Source: Chloroflexota bacterium | GTDB taxonomy: Bacteria; Chloroflexota; Anaerolineae; B4-G1; DUEL01 | Length of the DNA stretch: 38,098 nucleotides | Direction: 5' to 3' | NCBI GenBank assembly: GCA_011388675.1 | Contig: DROW01000025.1 | Span: forward strand, 1-38,098 | Shown: one piece after another, positions 19,501 to 26,728 of the stretch | Layout of the letters: each line of letters starts with the position of its first letter | How positions within the stretch are numbered: position 1 is the stretch's first letter | The notes under the pieces: generated by a model | What the model was told of the DNA's origin: nothing | Databases searched by the model: none | The model's input: only the letters and a program-made list of their open reading frames with translations | Position numbers and translations under genes: made by a program

Positions 19501-19604
19501 AGCCCTATCGTGGCGACGATGAGGCCCAGCAGCAAGATCAGGAGCCGGGTACGGATGCTTCGCCGGATGAACGGTTGACGTTGCTGCATTTTTCCGAAAG
19601 CCAT
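10557..19604 (-). CDS. Giant (3015 aa) membrane hybrid histidine kinase: dCache-like sensor, TM, HAMP, about 12 GAF domains, HisKA, HATPase, Glu-rich linker, REC, REC
   Basis: N-terminal TM, RPWYLAAAPENNIGRKVVWSEVYLDATGKGLLVTVAAPIY...GVVGIDLSLEGL (dCache-like); HAMP; about 12 iterations ending IALGIENARLF/VAVENARLFE; MSHELRTPLNSIIGF; SNAAKFTDEGF, DTGIGIPEDKLPKIFEAF; VVLCVDDD...ITLDVMMPEKDGW; HRVLVVDDQ...VILDLLMPEVDGF. Confidence 0.95.
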   Translation of the reverse strand: MAFGKMQQRQPFIRRSIRTRLLILLLGLIVATIGLNGYIAFSALRIVEGQVEQITAEVMDKQATDFLRQVTVSDAQKHTLLFRNIEQDAAQIAQYAAEIFNHPDRYLEGYWDPEERMHQRADGQYANGKDEPVSVFVPNFVTMDESLLTKLRLSAHLDPVLASIYESNPDAVAVYVALEGEITRYYPNIDLASVVPPDFQVTQRPWYLAAAPENNIGRKVVWSEVYLDATGKGLLVTVAAPIYTERGEFVGVVGIDLSLEGLAESIEWYQVMGSGYSFLIDGSGRGIAMSNQAYLDVLGRPPAAGEIAPDLVGEAVPEFAPILAEMREGKTGVHTLFVNGREIYVAYAPVGNQGWSMANVAEAYLARQALEALRGSIRETTLSSFQRWVVPLGILLLLVASGFGSLFTYRVVRPLREMAVAARRIGSGEWDVPLPPPGDDEVGVLATALARMKEQLQEMVGTLEQRVAERTAALTRRTAQLEAAVEVARGAAAIRDIDTLLNEVVRLISDRFGFYHTGIFLLDDAGEYAVLRAASSEGGQRMLRRGHRLKVGEVGIVGYVAGTGEPRIALDVGKDAVFFDNPDLPLTRSEMALPLKVRDKVIGVLDVQSDQPAAFTEEDIAVLQAMADQIALGIENARLFQESQRTLEELQIAYGEHVRMAWEELRAPTALVYDRIEVTPAEPAPDPLVEEALEKGEIVAEVDPEEERSTVVAPLRLRDQIIGAIAVEETDEARPWTREELELVEAVTEQVALALDSARLYAEAQERAAEQEALARIAGVASTTLDLHELLTQLVEEARQVVDAESAALLLVDEEANALIARYISAAGELVLPEEWIVPLDAPGMEVSVFARGGVYYSNRGVDDPNVIPAYLPYMEQLGVRNFCGVALRVRDRSIGELYVANRAGGFGQNEARLLQAVAGYAASAIENARLFAETQQRMQELAMLFDASQQLAGAPLQPEGVAGIVARQFVEVLGIPEASVSLLDPTTGMMRVVADFYLEERGKVVQEEEVEAFSLKEYPATARVMETLQPLVVYASDPDADPAELAYMQEYEVQTLIILPLAVKGRAIGVIELEDWTKEVRITQAQMNLAMTLANQAAVAVENARLFEEARLHAEELATLNQMAQALTARLSVEGIMEETYKGASRLLDTTNFYIALYDPETDLITFPLAVEEGKRVAWRSRKRGNGLTEYILRTKQPLLIPENVTERLQELGIELFGKVALSWMGVPIMLGDQVLGVLAVQSYTAPRAYGEHHLDLLTAIASQMAIALQNARLFEEVQEERSRLATLYEVSRRLGEAPTLEEAAAAALEVAPYVGAQYADLILLDVGGHPFLRSSVPERVEYTAEQAEEYIRQVTTRGLQAWVLEHRQSALVVDTHQDDRWLILPGHKRGDPVRSVICVPLFDRRGQVMGTLSYTHPEPGAFSEEEQRLVEEVAARVAVTLENARLFAETQEALAETEELYQAGAALNAAQTYDDILQVLCDYSVLGDADRAAHILLFNRPWVDGDVPEWAIRVARRSSLPLDALPSRYAPRNFPAAQVLLRPDEIVVLSDLENDPRLDDNTRTLYLQALQARCAIFVPLIVAGQWIGFASGLYSEPREFAEEDLRHLRALAGQAAVAVQSIRRLEETRQALAETEALYKAARLISEATSIEGILRGAAEIAEQLDFEACSITIATLTDPEGVPTHGDIYTVIKTEEGWTPIPPARAFPIQDRDAARRVLDEPDFVVVYPDMEGPEAEIPEPVREVTRAMGMRGMITAGLSLLGRALGFLTFTSQRPITGLWEKHIRRIRTIADQVAVALENRRLLEETTRRAAQLETAAEVSGAASSILDLEELLPRTVELIRQRFDLYYVGIFLLDETGRWAVLRAGTGEAGQKMLEQGHRLEVGGRSMIGWCTAHGEARIALDVGAEAVRFDNPLLPETRSEMALPLISRGRVIGAMTIQSDKPAAFTEEDITALQTMADQLATAIENARLFAETQRSLKETQELYETGRAIGAAATPAEVGRALVEYAAHTDLSVARLLLFEFEDDEPIGLTMAESWTVDGRPVHPYGTRLPMEEYAIARLLQSDEPLIVEDVHADPRLDEPSRLLAEVAQIRSFAIVPLNIGSRLVGGLLVGRDVPSTFSERLLNNLWTLCGQAAIAVENLRLLEETRRRAQELEAINEISRAITSVLDLESVVRQIVDTTKERFGHYFVSLLLVEEDRLIFEDGSTIGDTDRRVERGKIALDLQRPSITTDAVRTRQPVLVNDVLLDPRYVTVPELSDARSELAVPIEVKGQVIGVLDVQSDRPYAYSRTDILLLQSLAAQAGVAIENARLFAEVEATARRRALINEVLQAGATSLDPDDLLHRVGEAISLRLEMPCGIFEWDSEAEGLRPVVVYDPEGVQVPLPEKISLITAEAIPAMFEAIRTRQLRVVLDVPSHVRGPVLEFIRAFGVQDAAYVPLIARERVLGLLSLGRQPGHPPLDEDELEFLQIVGANLSVAWENARLYQEAVETAERLKEIDRLKSQFLANMSHELRTPLNSIIGFSRVILKGIDGPITEMQRQDLEAIYNSGQHLLGLINDILDISKIEAGKMELDFKPVDLKEVIHGVMSTAIALVKDKPIELQQSVPADLPTIIADERRVRQILLNLVSNAAKFTDEGFIRVEVTYDDEYVTISVSDTGIGIPEDKLPKIFEAFTQVDASPSRKYGGTGLGLTITKSFIELHGGEIWVESEVGKGSTFTFRLPIQGPPTLEEEEEEEPAAEEAPQPSGAEEAAAPSGKVVLCVDDDEGVITLFRRYLHKQGYQVVGLTDPSRVVEEAKRLKPYAITLDVMMPEKDGWQVIQELKGDPETKDIPVVMCTIVGDKGKGLSLGAADYLVKPILEQDLLSALDRLDREEGRHRVLVVDDQAEDRELLRRIIEGQDGFEVVEASSGQEAIALVKRVRPHIVILDLLMPEVDGFAVLEALKADKSTRNIPIIVVTAKELTEKDRALLNHRIEALVQKGLLDQEELLQDVLAALKKIGRGEDGV

Positions 19605-19646
19605 ACGCTCTTCCTCCCCGCTCGCCCATTCCCCTGGGTCAGGCGG

Positions 19647-21440
19647 CTACGGCTCGGGCGAGCCGTCGTCTCCCGCGCCGGTCGTCGCGCCCGAGGCCGT
19701 ATCGCTGGCGGCCCCCACGCGCAACTGAATCCGCGTCCTATCGACCCCGAGGGCCAGCCCCAACTCCCGCACTGCCGTCCGCAGAATGGCCTCGGGGTCC
19801 ATCGAAGCACGGATGCGGGCGGTGATCTCGGCCAGCAGCCGGTCGCGCGCGGCGCGGCGCTGGGTTTCCTCCATCAGACGCGCGCTCTCCAGAGCCAGCG
19901 CCAGACGGCTGGCGATCTCTTCCATCAGCTGGACGATCTCCGGTGGCACGTTCGGCGCGGAGAAACGGACGTTCAACGCGCCGATGACCTCCCCTCGCAG
20001 CCGGACCGGCACGGCCAGCACGCTGCCGGCGACTCGACCGTCTCCTTCCTCCCGAACCGGGCGGACCACCGAGCGGCCCTCCCGCAGCACCCGGCGGGTC
20101 TCCTCCGGTACCTCCTCCATCGGCTCGAAGGCCAGGTGGCGGTAACGGAGACCCCGCCACCCCCGCCTCGTGGCCCGCCACGCCTCCCGCGCGTACTCTC
20201 CGTAGAGCCGCTCCAGCTCTCGCACCGTCTGCTGCATTCGCTCCAGCAACCGGGCGTTCTCGATGGCGACCGCCAACTGGTCGGCCAGGATCTGCAAGAC
20301 CGAGACGTCCTCCTCCGTGAAGGCAGCTGGTCGCTCTGATTGGACGTCCAGCACGCCGATGGTCCGCCGCCCCACCTTCAACGGCAGCGCCATCTCCGAC
20401 CGGGTATGGGGGAGGTCCTGATTATCAAAGAAGACGGCGTCTTTCCCCACATCCAGGGCGATGCGCGGCCTGCCTCGTGCGGCCACATAGCCGACGATCC
20501 CCGCCTCGCCTACTCTCAGCCGGTGGCCCCGCTCCAGCATCCGCCGTCCGCCTTCGGAGGAGACGGCACGGAGAACGGCGTACTCGCCCTCCCCGTCTAC
20601 CAGGAAAATGCCCACGTGATAGAAGCCAAATCGCTCAGAGATGAGGCGGACAGCCTGGTCCAAAAGCGTCTGTACGTCCCGGATAGACGCGGCATCCCGA
20701 GCGATCTGGGAAGCGGTCTCCAACTCCAGCGAGCGGCGCTCCAATTCGGCGGTTCGCTCGGCAACCCGTTCCTCCAGCGTGCGCTGGTGCTCCTCCAGTT
20801 CCTGCGTCGTCACCCGCAATCGAGCGAAGGCCGCGTGCAGGCTCCGCATATTCAAGAAAGTGAGGAGAGCAACCGTGGAGATGAGCATATTCCACATCGT
20901 GGTCATACGGATGAAGTCCAAAGCCCCGTCAAAGGTAAAGGGCGGGGTGTAGAGACCGATCATCCCAAGAAAGGAGAGGAGTAGAAAATAGAACAACGCC
21001 AAACCCGTCATCCCCAGGGCGTACCCAGGAGCCAACAGCGTCCCAGCGATGGTGATCGTCCAGATGTAGAGGAGCCAGCCCGGAGAACGAACACCGTCAA
21101 AGAGTAGGATCGCCAGGGCGATGCCGAAGAAGTTCGTCCACACATACAGCCGGATCACCTGCTGAAGGTATCCTTTCTTGACGTAAACGATGCTAAGGAG
21201 GGAAATCGGGACGAAAGCGAGGGGGAAAGTGACTGCCAAGCCGGCCACCGGGCCGGGAAGCAGGCCTCGAACCCACGCGATGAGGAAAGTCAGCGCGATC
21301 GCGAGCACGATCCCCGTGCTGATCACCATGAGTGTGTTGAAGAGCCGACCCAGTCGCGCTACCTCCTCGTCGGTCGTCTCCATACTGACCAACCACTCCC
21401 ACCACTCGGCCAATCCAGCCTGTCTCTCTCTCTCTTGCAT
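19647..21440 (-). CDS. Membrane GAF-domain sensor without kinase domain: N-terminal multi-TM region, coiled coil, GAF, divergent GAF, conserved short tail
   Basis: Hydrophobic N-terminus (VISTGIVLAIALTFLIAWVRGLL...), ASIRDVQTLLDQAVRLISERFGFYHVGIFLVDGEGEYAVLRAVSSEGGRRML; ends PEAILRTAVRELGLALGVDRTRIQLRVG...; no HisKA/HATPase. ATG at 21440 (MQERERQ) with GGGGAGG RBS preferred over the track start at 21533. Confidence 0.88.
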   Translation of the reverse strand: MQERERQAGLAEWWEWLVSMETTDEEVARLGRLFNTLMVISTGIVLAIALTFLIAWVRGLLPGPVAGLAVTFPLAFVPISLLSIVYVKKGYLQQVIRLYVWTNFFGIALAILLFDGVRSPGWLLYIWTITIAGTLLAPGYALGMTGLALFYFLLLSFLGMIGLYTPPFTFDGALDFIRMTTMWNMLISTVALLTFLNMRSLHAAFARLRVTTQELEEHQRTLEERVAERTAELERRSLELETASQIARDAASIRDVQTLLDQAVRLISERFGFYHVGIFLVDGEGEYAVLRAVSSEGGRRMLERGHRLRVGEAGIVGYVAARGRPRIALDVGKDAVFFDNQDLPHTRSEMALPLKVGRRTIGVLDVQSERPAAFTEEDVSVLQILADQLAVAIENARLLERMQQTVRELERLYGEYAREAWRATRRGWRGLRYRHLAFEPMEEVPEETRRVLREGRSVVRPVREEGDGRVAGSVLAVPVRLRGEVIGALNVRFSAPNVPPEIVQLMEEIASRLALALESARLMEETQRRAARDRLLAEITARIRASMDPEAILRTAVRELGLALGVDRTRIQLRVGAASDTASGATTGAGDDGSPEP

Positions 21441-21468
21441 TCGATCCTCCCCGACCATTTCTCGGACG

Positions 21469-22656
21469 CTACCGACCACCCAACTCCCGTTTGGCCCAAT
21501 CCACCAGCAAGGTCTGGACTGCCCACTGGACAAGGAAACTCAACCGCCTCCATATCAGCCGCTGGAGTACAGGGGACCGGAGTCGGTAAATCAGCCTCGC
21601 CAGCAGGGCACGACGGCTCAGGACCTTCCCCATCTCACTTTGCAAAACCCGTTCCCGATAGTCCGTGAAAGAGAAATCCCCGCGCTCGAAGGCGCCGGCG
21701 ATGGCCCGCGCGGCGATGCGACCATACCCTAGGGCAGGGCCGATCCCTTCGCCAAAGAGGCCATCCACCCCCGCAGCGTCCCCCACCAGCAGGATGCGGG
21801 AAGCGGAGAAGGGATTACGCACGTCAAACCGGTGGATCGCCGCCCCATCCAGGGCGTAATCCTCCAGACGGTAGCCGTGCTGGGCCAATTCCTCGGCGAG
21901 GTACTCCCGTATTTGCCGACGAGACTTGCCCGGAACGGCCGCACTGTCGTAAATGCCCCAGCAACGCATCGGTCGGCCCTGGAGATGGCTGGGGAAATCC
22001 CAAATGTAACCGGGCACCCCCTCAGAAATGCAGGAGAACTCGAAGAAGGCCTCGTCCTCTTTATGGGGCGAGGCCCCAGGACGGGGAGGGGCCATAATCA
22101 GCACGGCACGGGCGAGACCGGCTCGGTACTCCCTAGCGATGGCGTGCCGGACGACGCTGTGAGCCCCATCCGCGCCCACCACTACCCTGGCCCGGTAACT
22201 ACCACGGGAGGTGACGACCTCCACCTCGTCCGGGCGGGGGATCACCCTTCGCACCCGGGTTCCCTCCTGGATGACGATGCCGCGCTCCCGGGCCTTCCGG
22301 ACCAGCCAGGCGTCGAACTCCTCCCGGCGGACAACGTGGAAGGCGAAGGGGCTGCCAACCGGCCGTATGGGGGTTCCCTTCCCCTGGTACTCGAAGTACG
22401 ACCACCGGGCATCCTCGTGGGGAACCTCGGAGAGATCCAAGCCCAGTTCCTCAAGCACCCGATCCACATCGGGTAGGAGCCCTCCCGCGCACGGCTTCGG
22501 CCGAGGATGTTGGGCCTTTTCCAGGACCAGCGTGCGCCCGACCAGATGGGGGGCGAACCGCAGGAGGTAGAGGGCCGTGGAGATCCCTGCTGGCCCTGCC
22601 CCGACGATGATCACGTCGTACAATATGGCTCGTTCCTCTGCAGCGTTCGTTGACAT
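21469..22656 (-). CDS. Geranylgeranyl reductase family FAD-dependent oxidoreductase
   Basis: YDVIIVGAGPAGISTALYL (Rossmann GxGxxG), PKPCAGGLL, VVVGADGAHSVVRHAI, GYIWDFP (YxWxFP motif), ILLVGDAAGVDGLFGEGIGPALGYGRIAA. Confidence 0.88.
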   Translation of the reverse strand: MSTNAAEERAILYDVIIVGAGPAGISTALYLLRFAPHLVGRTLVLEKAQHPRPKPCAGGLLPDVDRVLEELGLDLSEVPHEDARWSYFEYQGKGTPIRPVGSPFAFHVVRREEFDAWLVRKARERGIVIQEGTRVRRVIPRPDEVEVVTSRGSYRARVVVGADGAHSVVRHAIAREYRAGLARAVLIMAPPRPGASPHKEDEAFFEFSCISEGVPGYIWDFPSHLQGRPMRCWGIYDSAAVPGKSRRQIREYLAEELAQHGYRLEDYALDGAAIHRFDVRNPFSASRILLVGDAAGVDGLFGEGIGPALGYGRIAARAIAGAFERGDFSFTDYRERVLQSEMGKVLSRRALLARLIYRLRSPVLQRLIWRRLSFLVQWAVQTLLVDWAKRELGGR

Positions 22657-22726
22657 CGCTCTCGTCCCTCGCTACCTGAATGACCGTGCCTCGACCAGCC
22701 CGCATAGCACTAGTCGATGGCGATCC

Positions 22727-24607
22727 TCATTCCTCGCCGCTGGAGTCCACCCCCGCCTGCTCTCTATATCCGTCGCCCTCCTCCGGACCGAGGTAAACGG
22801 CAATCTCCTCCACCTCGGGCAGCCGGGCCAGTTCGCGCAGCGCAGTTTGCAACAGGGTCTCAATGTCCAGCGACCGGGTCAACTGGGCCGTCATCTGGCT
22901 GAGCATCCGCTCCCGTGCCGCTCGCTCCTGCGTCTCCTCCAGGAGCCGTGCGTTCTCCAGGGCCAGGGCGATCTGCTCGCTGATCTCCTCGACCAGCCTC
23001 CGTTCCTCTTCCGACCACGGGGGCTGCTCCTCCGTGCGGTGGAGGAAGATAGAGCCGATCCTCTGGCCCCAAAGCCGGATCGGGATCATCAATCGACGGC
23101 CATTCCCTCTTTCGGCGGCCATCCCGGGGGGCTTCGGGAGGGGTTCCACGGTCACCCCGGTGTATCGGTAGGCGGTCGGGCGCTGGGAAACCCACCGCCG
23201 CCACGCCTCCCGAACGCGCTCCCCGTACAGTCGTTCCAACTCCTGTAGCGCGCGCTGGCTCTCTTCCAGCAGGCGGGCGTTCTCGATGGCCAACGCGATC
23301 TGGTCGGCCATCACCTGCAACACCGCCACGTCCTCCTCCGTAAACGCCGCCGGCTGCTCCGACTGCACGTCCAGCACGCCGATCACCCGTCCATACACCC
23401 GCAGCGGCAGCGCCATCTCCGAGCGGGTCAGCGGCAGGTCGGGGTTGTCGAAGAAGACGGCGTCCTCGCCCACGTCCAGCGCGATGCGCGGCTCGCCGGT
23501 CTCGGCTACATAGCCGACGATGCCGACCTTGCCCACGGCCAGTTTGTGGCCCCGCTCCAGCATCCGCCGACCGCCCTCGGAGGAAGCGGCCCGCAGGACG
23601 GCGTACTCGCCCGTTTCGTCCAGCAGGAAGATACCGGCGTGGTAGAACCCGAAACGATCGGAGATCAGCCGGACCGCCTCGGTCAACAGGGTGTCCACGT
23701 CCCGAATCGCCGCGGCCTCCCGCGCCACCCTCGCCGCGGCCTCCAGTTGCATCGTACGGCGCTGAAGGGTTTCTGTCCGCTCGGCCACCCGCTGTTCCAG
23801 GCTGGTGTAAAGTTCCTCTAACTGCTCAGCCATCAGGTTGAAGGTGCGGGCCAGTTGGCCGAACTCGTCCTCTCGGGTAATCGGCACTCGCTCGTCGAAC
23901 CGGCCTTCGGCCAGCCGTCGGGCGGATGCCCCTAGCCGGTTCAATTCCCGGACCACCCCTTCCACGTTGACAATAGTGACCAGGGCGACCCCCACCAACA
24001 AGAAGATGATCGCGAGGGTCGGGCCGGTGACCAACCGGCGGGCAGCCAGGGTGGCCCGCTCCTGCGCCTGCTGCCGACGATACCGGGCGGTGGTTACCAT
24101 CCGATACACATTCCACTCCGTCTGCCTGTGCATCTCCAGAAGCCGGGTGGCGCGAATCTGCACGGCCGTCCAGTTGTGCGCCTCAGCATACCGGATCGTC
24201 GGCACGGCGGTGTCCAGGATCTCCTGCAAACTACTGACCGTCTGCTCCATATGGCTGCGGAGGGGATCGTCCTCCGGCAGGAGGGCAGCCTGCGCGATCA
24301 GTTGATCCTTCCGCGCCTCGAGCGCGTGCGCAGCCGCCCCGACGTTGTCGGCGAACGAGGAGGCGATCTGCCGCTCCCTCTCGGCCTGGATCGTCAAGAT
24401 CAATCCGGCAACCCAGTGCTGGGCCTCCAAGGCGGTGGAGAGTTGTTGCTCCGCTATCTGCAGTTGGACGATCGCGCTGGCGAGGGTGGTGATCTGCTCG
24501 AAGAAGAGCACGCCGGTGATAAACAGGAGCACCGTGACCACCGCCAGGCCGATACCCAGCCGGGCCCGCATACTCATACGGTACATAGGACGCTTTCTTG
24601 CCTTCAT
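22727..24607 (-). CDS. Membrane GAF-domain sensor without kinase domain: TM, periplasmic helical domain, TM, HAMP, GAF, divergent GAF, conserved tail
   Basis: RARLGIGLAVVTVLLFITGVLFF ... VTGPTLAIIFLLVGVALVTIVN, HAMP-like ASARRLAEGRFDERVPITREDEFGQLARTFNLMAEQL; GAF RFGFYHAGIFLLDETGEYAVLRAASSEGG; no kinase motifs. Confidence 0.9.
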   Translation of the reverse strand: MKARKRPMYRMSMRARLGIGLAVVTVLLFITGVLFFEQITTLASAIVQLQIAEQQLSTALEAQHWVAGLILTIQAERERQIASSFADNVGAAAHALEARKDQLIAQAALLPEDDPLRSHMEQTVSSLQEILDTAVPTIRYAEAHNWTAVQIRATRLLEMHRQTEWNVYRMVTTARYRRQQAQERATLAARRLVTGPTLAIIFLLVGVALVTIVNVEGVVRELNRLGASARRLAEGRFDERVPITREDEFGQLARTFNLMAEQLEELYTSLEQRVAERTETLQRRTMQLEAAARVAREAAAIRDVDTLLTEAVRLISDRFGFYHAGIFLLDETGEYAVLRAASSEGGRRMLERGHKLAVGKVGIVGYVAETGEPRIALDVGEDAVFFDNPDLPLTRSEMALPLRVYGRVIGVLDVQSEQPAAFTEEDVAVLQVMADQIALAIENARLLEESQRALQELERLYGERVREAWRRWVSQRPTAYRYTGVTVEPLPKPPGMAAERGNGRRLMIPIRLWGQRIGSIFLHRTEEQPPWSEEERRLVEEISEQIALALENARLLEETQERAARERMLSQMTAQLTRSLDIETLLQTALRELARLPEVEEIAVYLGPEEGDGYREQAGVDSSGEE

Positions 24608-26709
24608 CGCTGCTCCTCCTCGCCGGAGATCGAGGCCCTTCCCCCGTCGCCCACCTCCAACCGGATCAGCCCCTCGGAGGCCTGGAGAGCCCGGCTCAGT
24701 TCCCGCACGGCGGTGCGGAGGATCGCGTCGATGTCAGCAGAGGCCCGGATGCGGGCGGAGACCTCCGCCCGCAACCGCTCGTGGGCGGCCCTCCGCTGCG
24801 TCTCCTCCATCAGGCGGGCGTTCTCCAGCGCCAGGGCCAGCCGGTCGGACACCGCTTCGACGAGGGAGACGACCTCCGGCGGCACGGCCTCGCCTTCGAA
24901 CCGAAGGTTCACCACGCCGATCACCCGATCCCGCAGCCGGATCGGCACGGCCAGCACACCCATCCCCTCCCGGCCGTTCCCCTCCGCGGTGATGGAGAAC
25001 GTGATCGGGCGGCCCTCTCTGCACGCCCTGACCGCCTCCGGGTAGGTCTCCCCCACCGGCTCGACGGACACACCTCGGAACCGATACCCGATGGGTCGGC
25101 TGATCTCTCTGAAAGCGCTCTCCCACAGGAGGCGCGGGGTGAGGTCGGCCGTGGCCTCCAGTCCGTATGCCGCCTGCTCCGCCTCCCGGACCCGCCGCAG
25201 GTGTTTCATCGCGGTGGCAACTTGGTCGGCGATGGCCTGTAGCGTTGCCACGTCGTTCTCGCTGAAGGCGGCAGGGGTCCGGCTCTGGACGTCGAGCACG
25301 CCGAGGACGCGCGCCCCGGCCTGCAGGGGGATCGCCACCTCTGATCGGCCTCCCTCCAGATGTGGCCCCGCCTTCGCCTCCCCCTCGACATCGGAGAGCC
25401 ACTGAAGGCGGCGGGTCCGGATCGCCCTACCCACGGCCCCCGCCTCCTCCACCCGCCACCGATGCCCGGGCGACAGTTCACCTCCTCCCTCCCCGGCCGC
25501 CACCGCCAGGATGACGTGCGCCTGCCGGTCGTCCACCACGTAGGCGGCGACGTGCTCGAACCCCAGCCGGTCGTGAAGCAGTCGCACCGACCGTTCCAGC
25601 AGTTCGCTGATCTCCTCGGTGGCGGCGCTGATCCGCGCCACCTCTGCCACCGCCCGGATGCGCCGCAATTCCTGCCGCAGCATCTCCTCCGCCCGCTTGC
25701 GCTCCGTGGTCTCCTGGAGCGTGATCAGCCGACCGACGACCTCTCCCGCCTGGTCGCGCAGGACCGTCGCCTGGGCCGCAAACGTCCGTCCCCCCAGGAT
25801 GACCTCCGTCCCCTCTTCCGTGCGGAGGAGACGAAGCAGTTCGGGGTGCCGACTCAGCACCCGCTCCGCCGACTTTCCGGCCACCTCCAGCACGGAGAGC
25901 CCCAGCAGTCGCTCGGCCTCCGGGTTCAGGTCGGTGATCCGACCACGGTCATCGAGGACCAGCGTGGCGATAGGGAGTGCTTCGACGATCGCCTCCTGGG
26001 GCACCGGCGCGACCTCCAGCAGATGGGAGCGAAACAGCCCCCAGACCAGCACCGCGCCCGCCACCACGAAGCCGAAAGGGACCAGGTCCAGCGGCGCAGG
26101 GAAGAGGTGGAAGATGGAAAGTACGCTGCCGACGAGGGGGGAGAGCAAGGCGAGCAGGAGGGAGAGGGCCTGCCTTCGATAGAAGGCCGGAGCGCGGACG
26201 AGCATCAAGGCGAGAAGGGCGCTTCCGCCGATGACCAGGAGGTAGGAATAGATCGTGTGGAACCAGAAGGCCGGGCCGTGCGCGGTGCTCAGCAACGTCA
26301 GCGAGCCGTAGGAGACCAGTTCGGTCTGCGCCCAGAACCACTGATGGACCTCGTTGGTCCACACCAGAACCAGAACGACGGCCGGTTCGATGGAGAGGAG
26401 AGCGTAAGCCCACGAGGTCAGCCACTTCTTCCCGTAGCCGGTGTACCGCACGGCAAAGATCAACCAGGTCGCCGGGACCCAGACGATGCCGAGGTAGCGG
26501 AACTTGGCCCAGAAGAGTTTGCCCGCCAGATCGGTGCTGAGCAGCCGGAAGGCGTATCCCAGCGACCAGATGGCGACGAAGGCCATCATCGCCCCCAGCG
26601 TCATCGCGCCGGGAGACGGCCGGCGACGCCAAGCGACGATCGCCACGACCGCGGCGAGGATCGCTGCTATGAGTGCCACCAGCGCGTAGCCAGAGAACTG
26701 CAACTCCAT
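24604..26709 (-). CDS. Membrane sensor: 7TM N-terminus, PAS, GAF, divergent GAF, conserved tail; no kinase domain
   Basis: MELQFSGYALVALIAAILAAVVAIVAW..., 7TM histidine-kinase-like N-terminus; PAS EALPIATLVLDDRGRITDLNPEAERLLG...LQETTERKRAEE; GAF HDRLGFEHVAAYVVDD...SEVAIPLQAGARVLGVLDVQS. Track start at 27027 reads into the overlapping upstream gene; ATG at 26709 preferred. Confidence 0.88.
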   Translation of the reverse strand: MELQFSGYALVALIAAILAAVVAIVAWRRRPSPGAMTLGAMMAFVAIWSLGYAFRLLSTDLAGKLFWAKFRYLGIVWVPATWLIFAVRYTGYGKKWLTSWAYALLSIEPAVVLVLVWTNEVHQWFWAQTELVSYGSLTLLSTAHGPAFWFHTIYSYLLVIGGSALLALMLVRAPAFYRRQALSLLLALLSPLVGSVLSIFHLFPAPLDLVPFGFVVAGAVLVWGLFRSHLLEVAPVPQEAIVEALPIATLVLDDRGRITDLNPEAERLLGLSVLEVAGKSAERVLSRHPELLRLLRTEEGTEVILGGRTFAAQATVLRDQAGEVVGRLITLQETTERKRAEEMLRQELRRIRAVAEVARISAATEEISELLERSVRLLHDRLGFEHVAAYVVDDRQAHVILAVAAGEGGGELSPGHRWRVEEAGAVGRAIRTRRLQWLSDVEGEAKAGPHLEGGRSEVAIPLQAGARVLGVLDVQSRTPAAFSENDVATLQAIADQVATAMKHLRRVREAEQAAYGLEATADLTPRLLWESAFREISRPIGYRFRGVSVEPVGETYPEAVRACREGRPITFSITAEGNGREGMGVLAVPIRLRDRVIGVVNLRFEGEAVPPEVVSLVEAVSDRLALALENARLMEETQRRAAHERLRAEVSARIRASADIDAILRTAVRELSRALQASEGLIRLEVGDGGRASISGEEEQR

Positions 26710-26728
26710 TCGCCTTGCCCCCTCTCTT

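Noticed and set aside
10608-20339. Very long plus-strand ORFs (10608-15782, 1724 aa; 15840-20339, 1499 aa) opposite the giant kinase
   Set aside because: Antisense shadow frames in high-GC DNA: compositions are rich in H/R/G/D/Q/L without recognisable domains, whereas the minus strand encodes clear GAF/HisKA/REC motifs.
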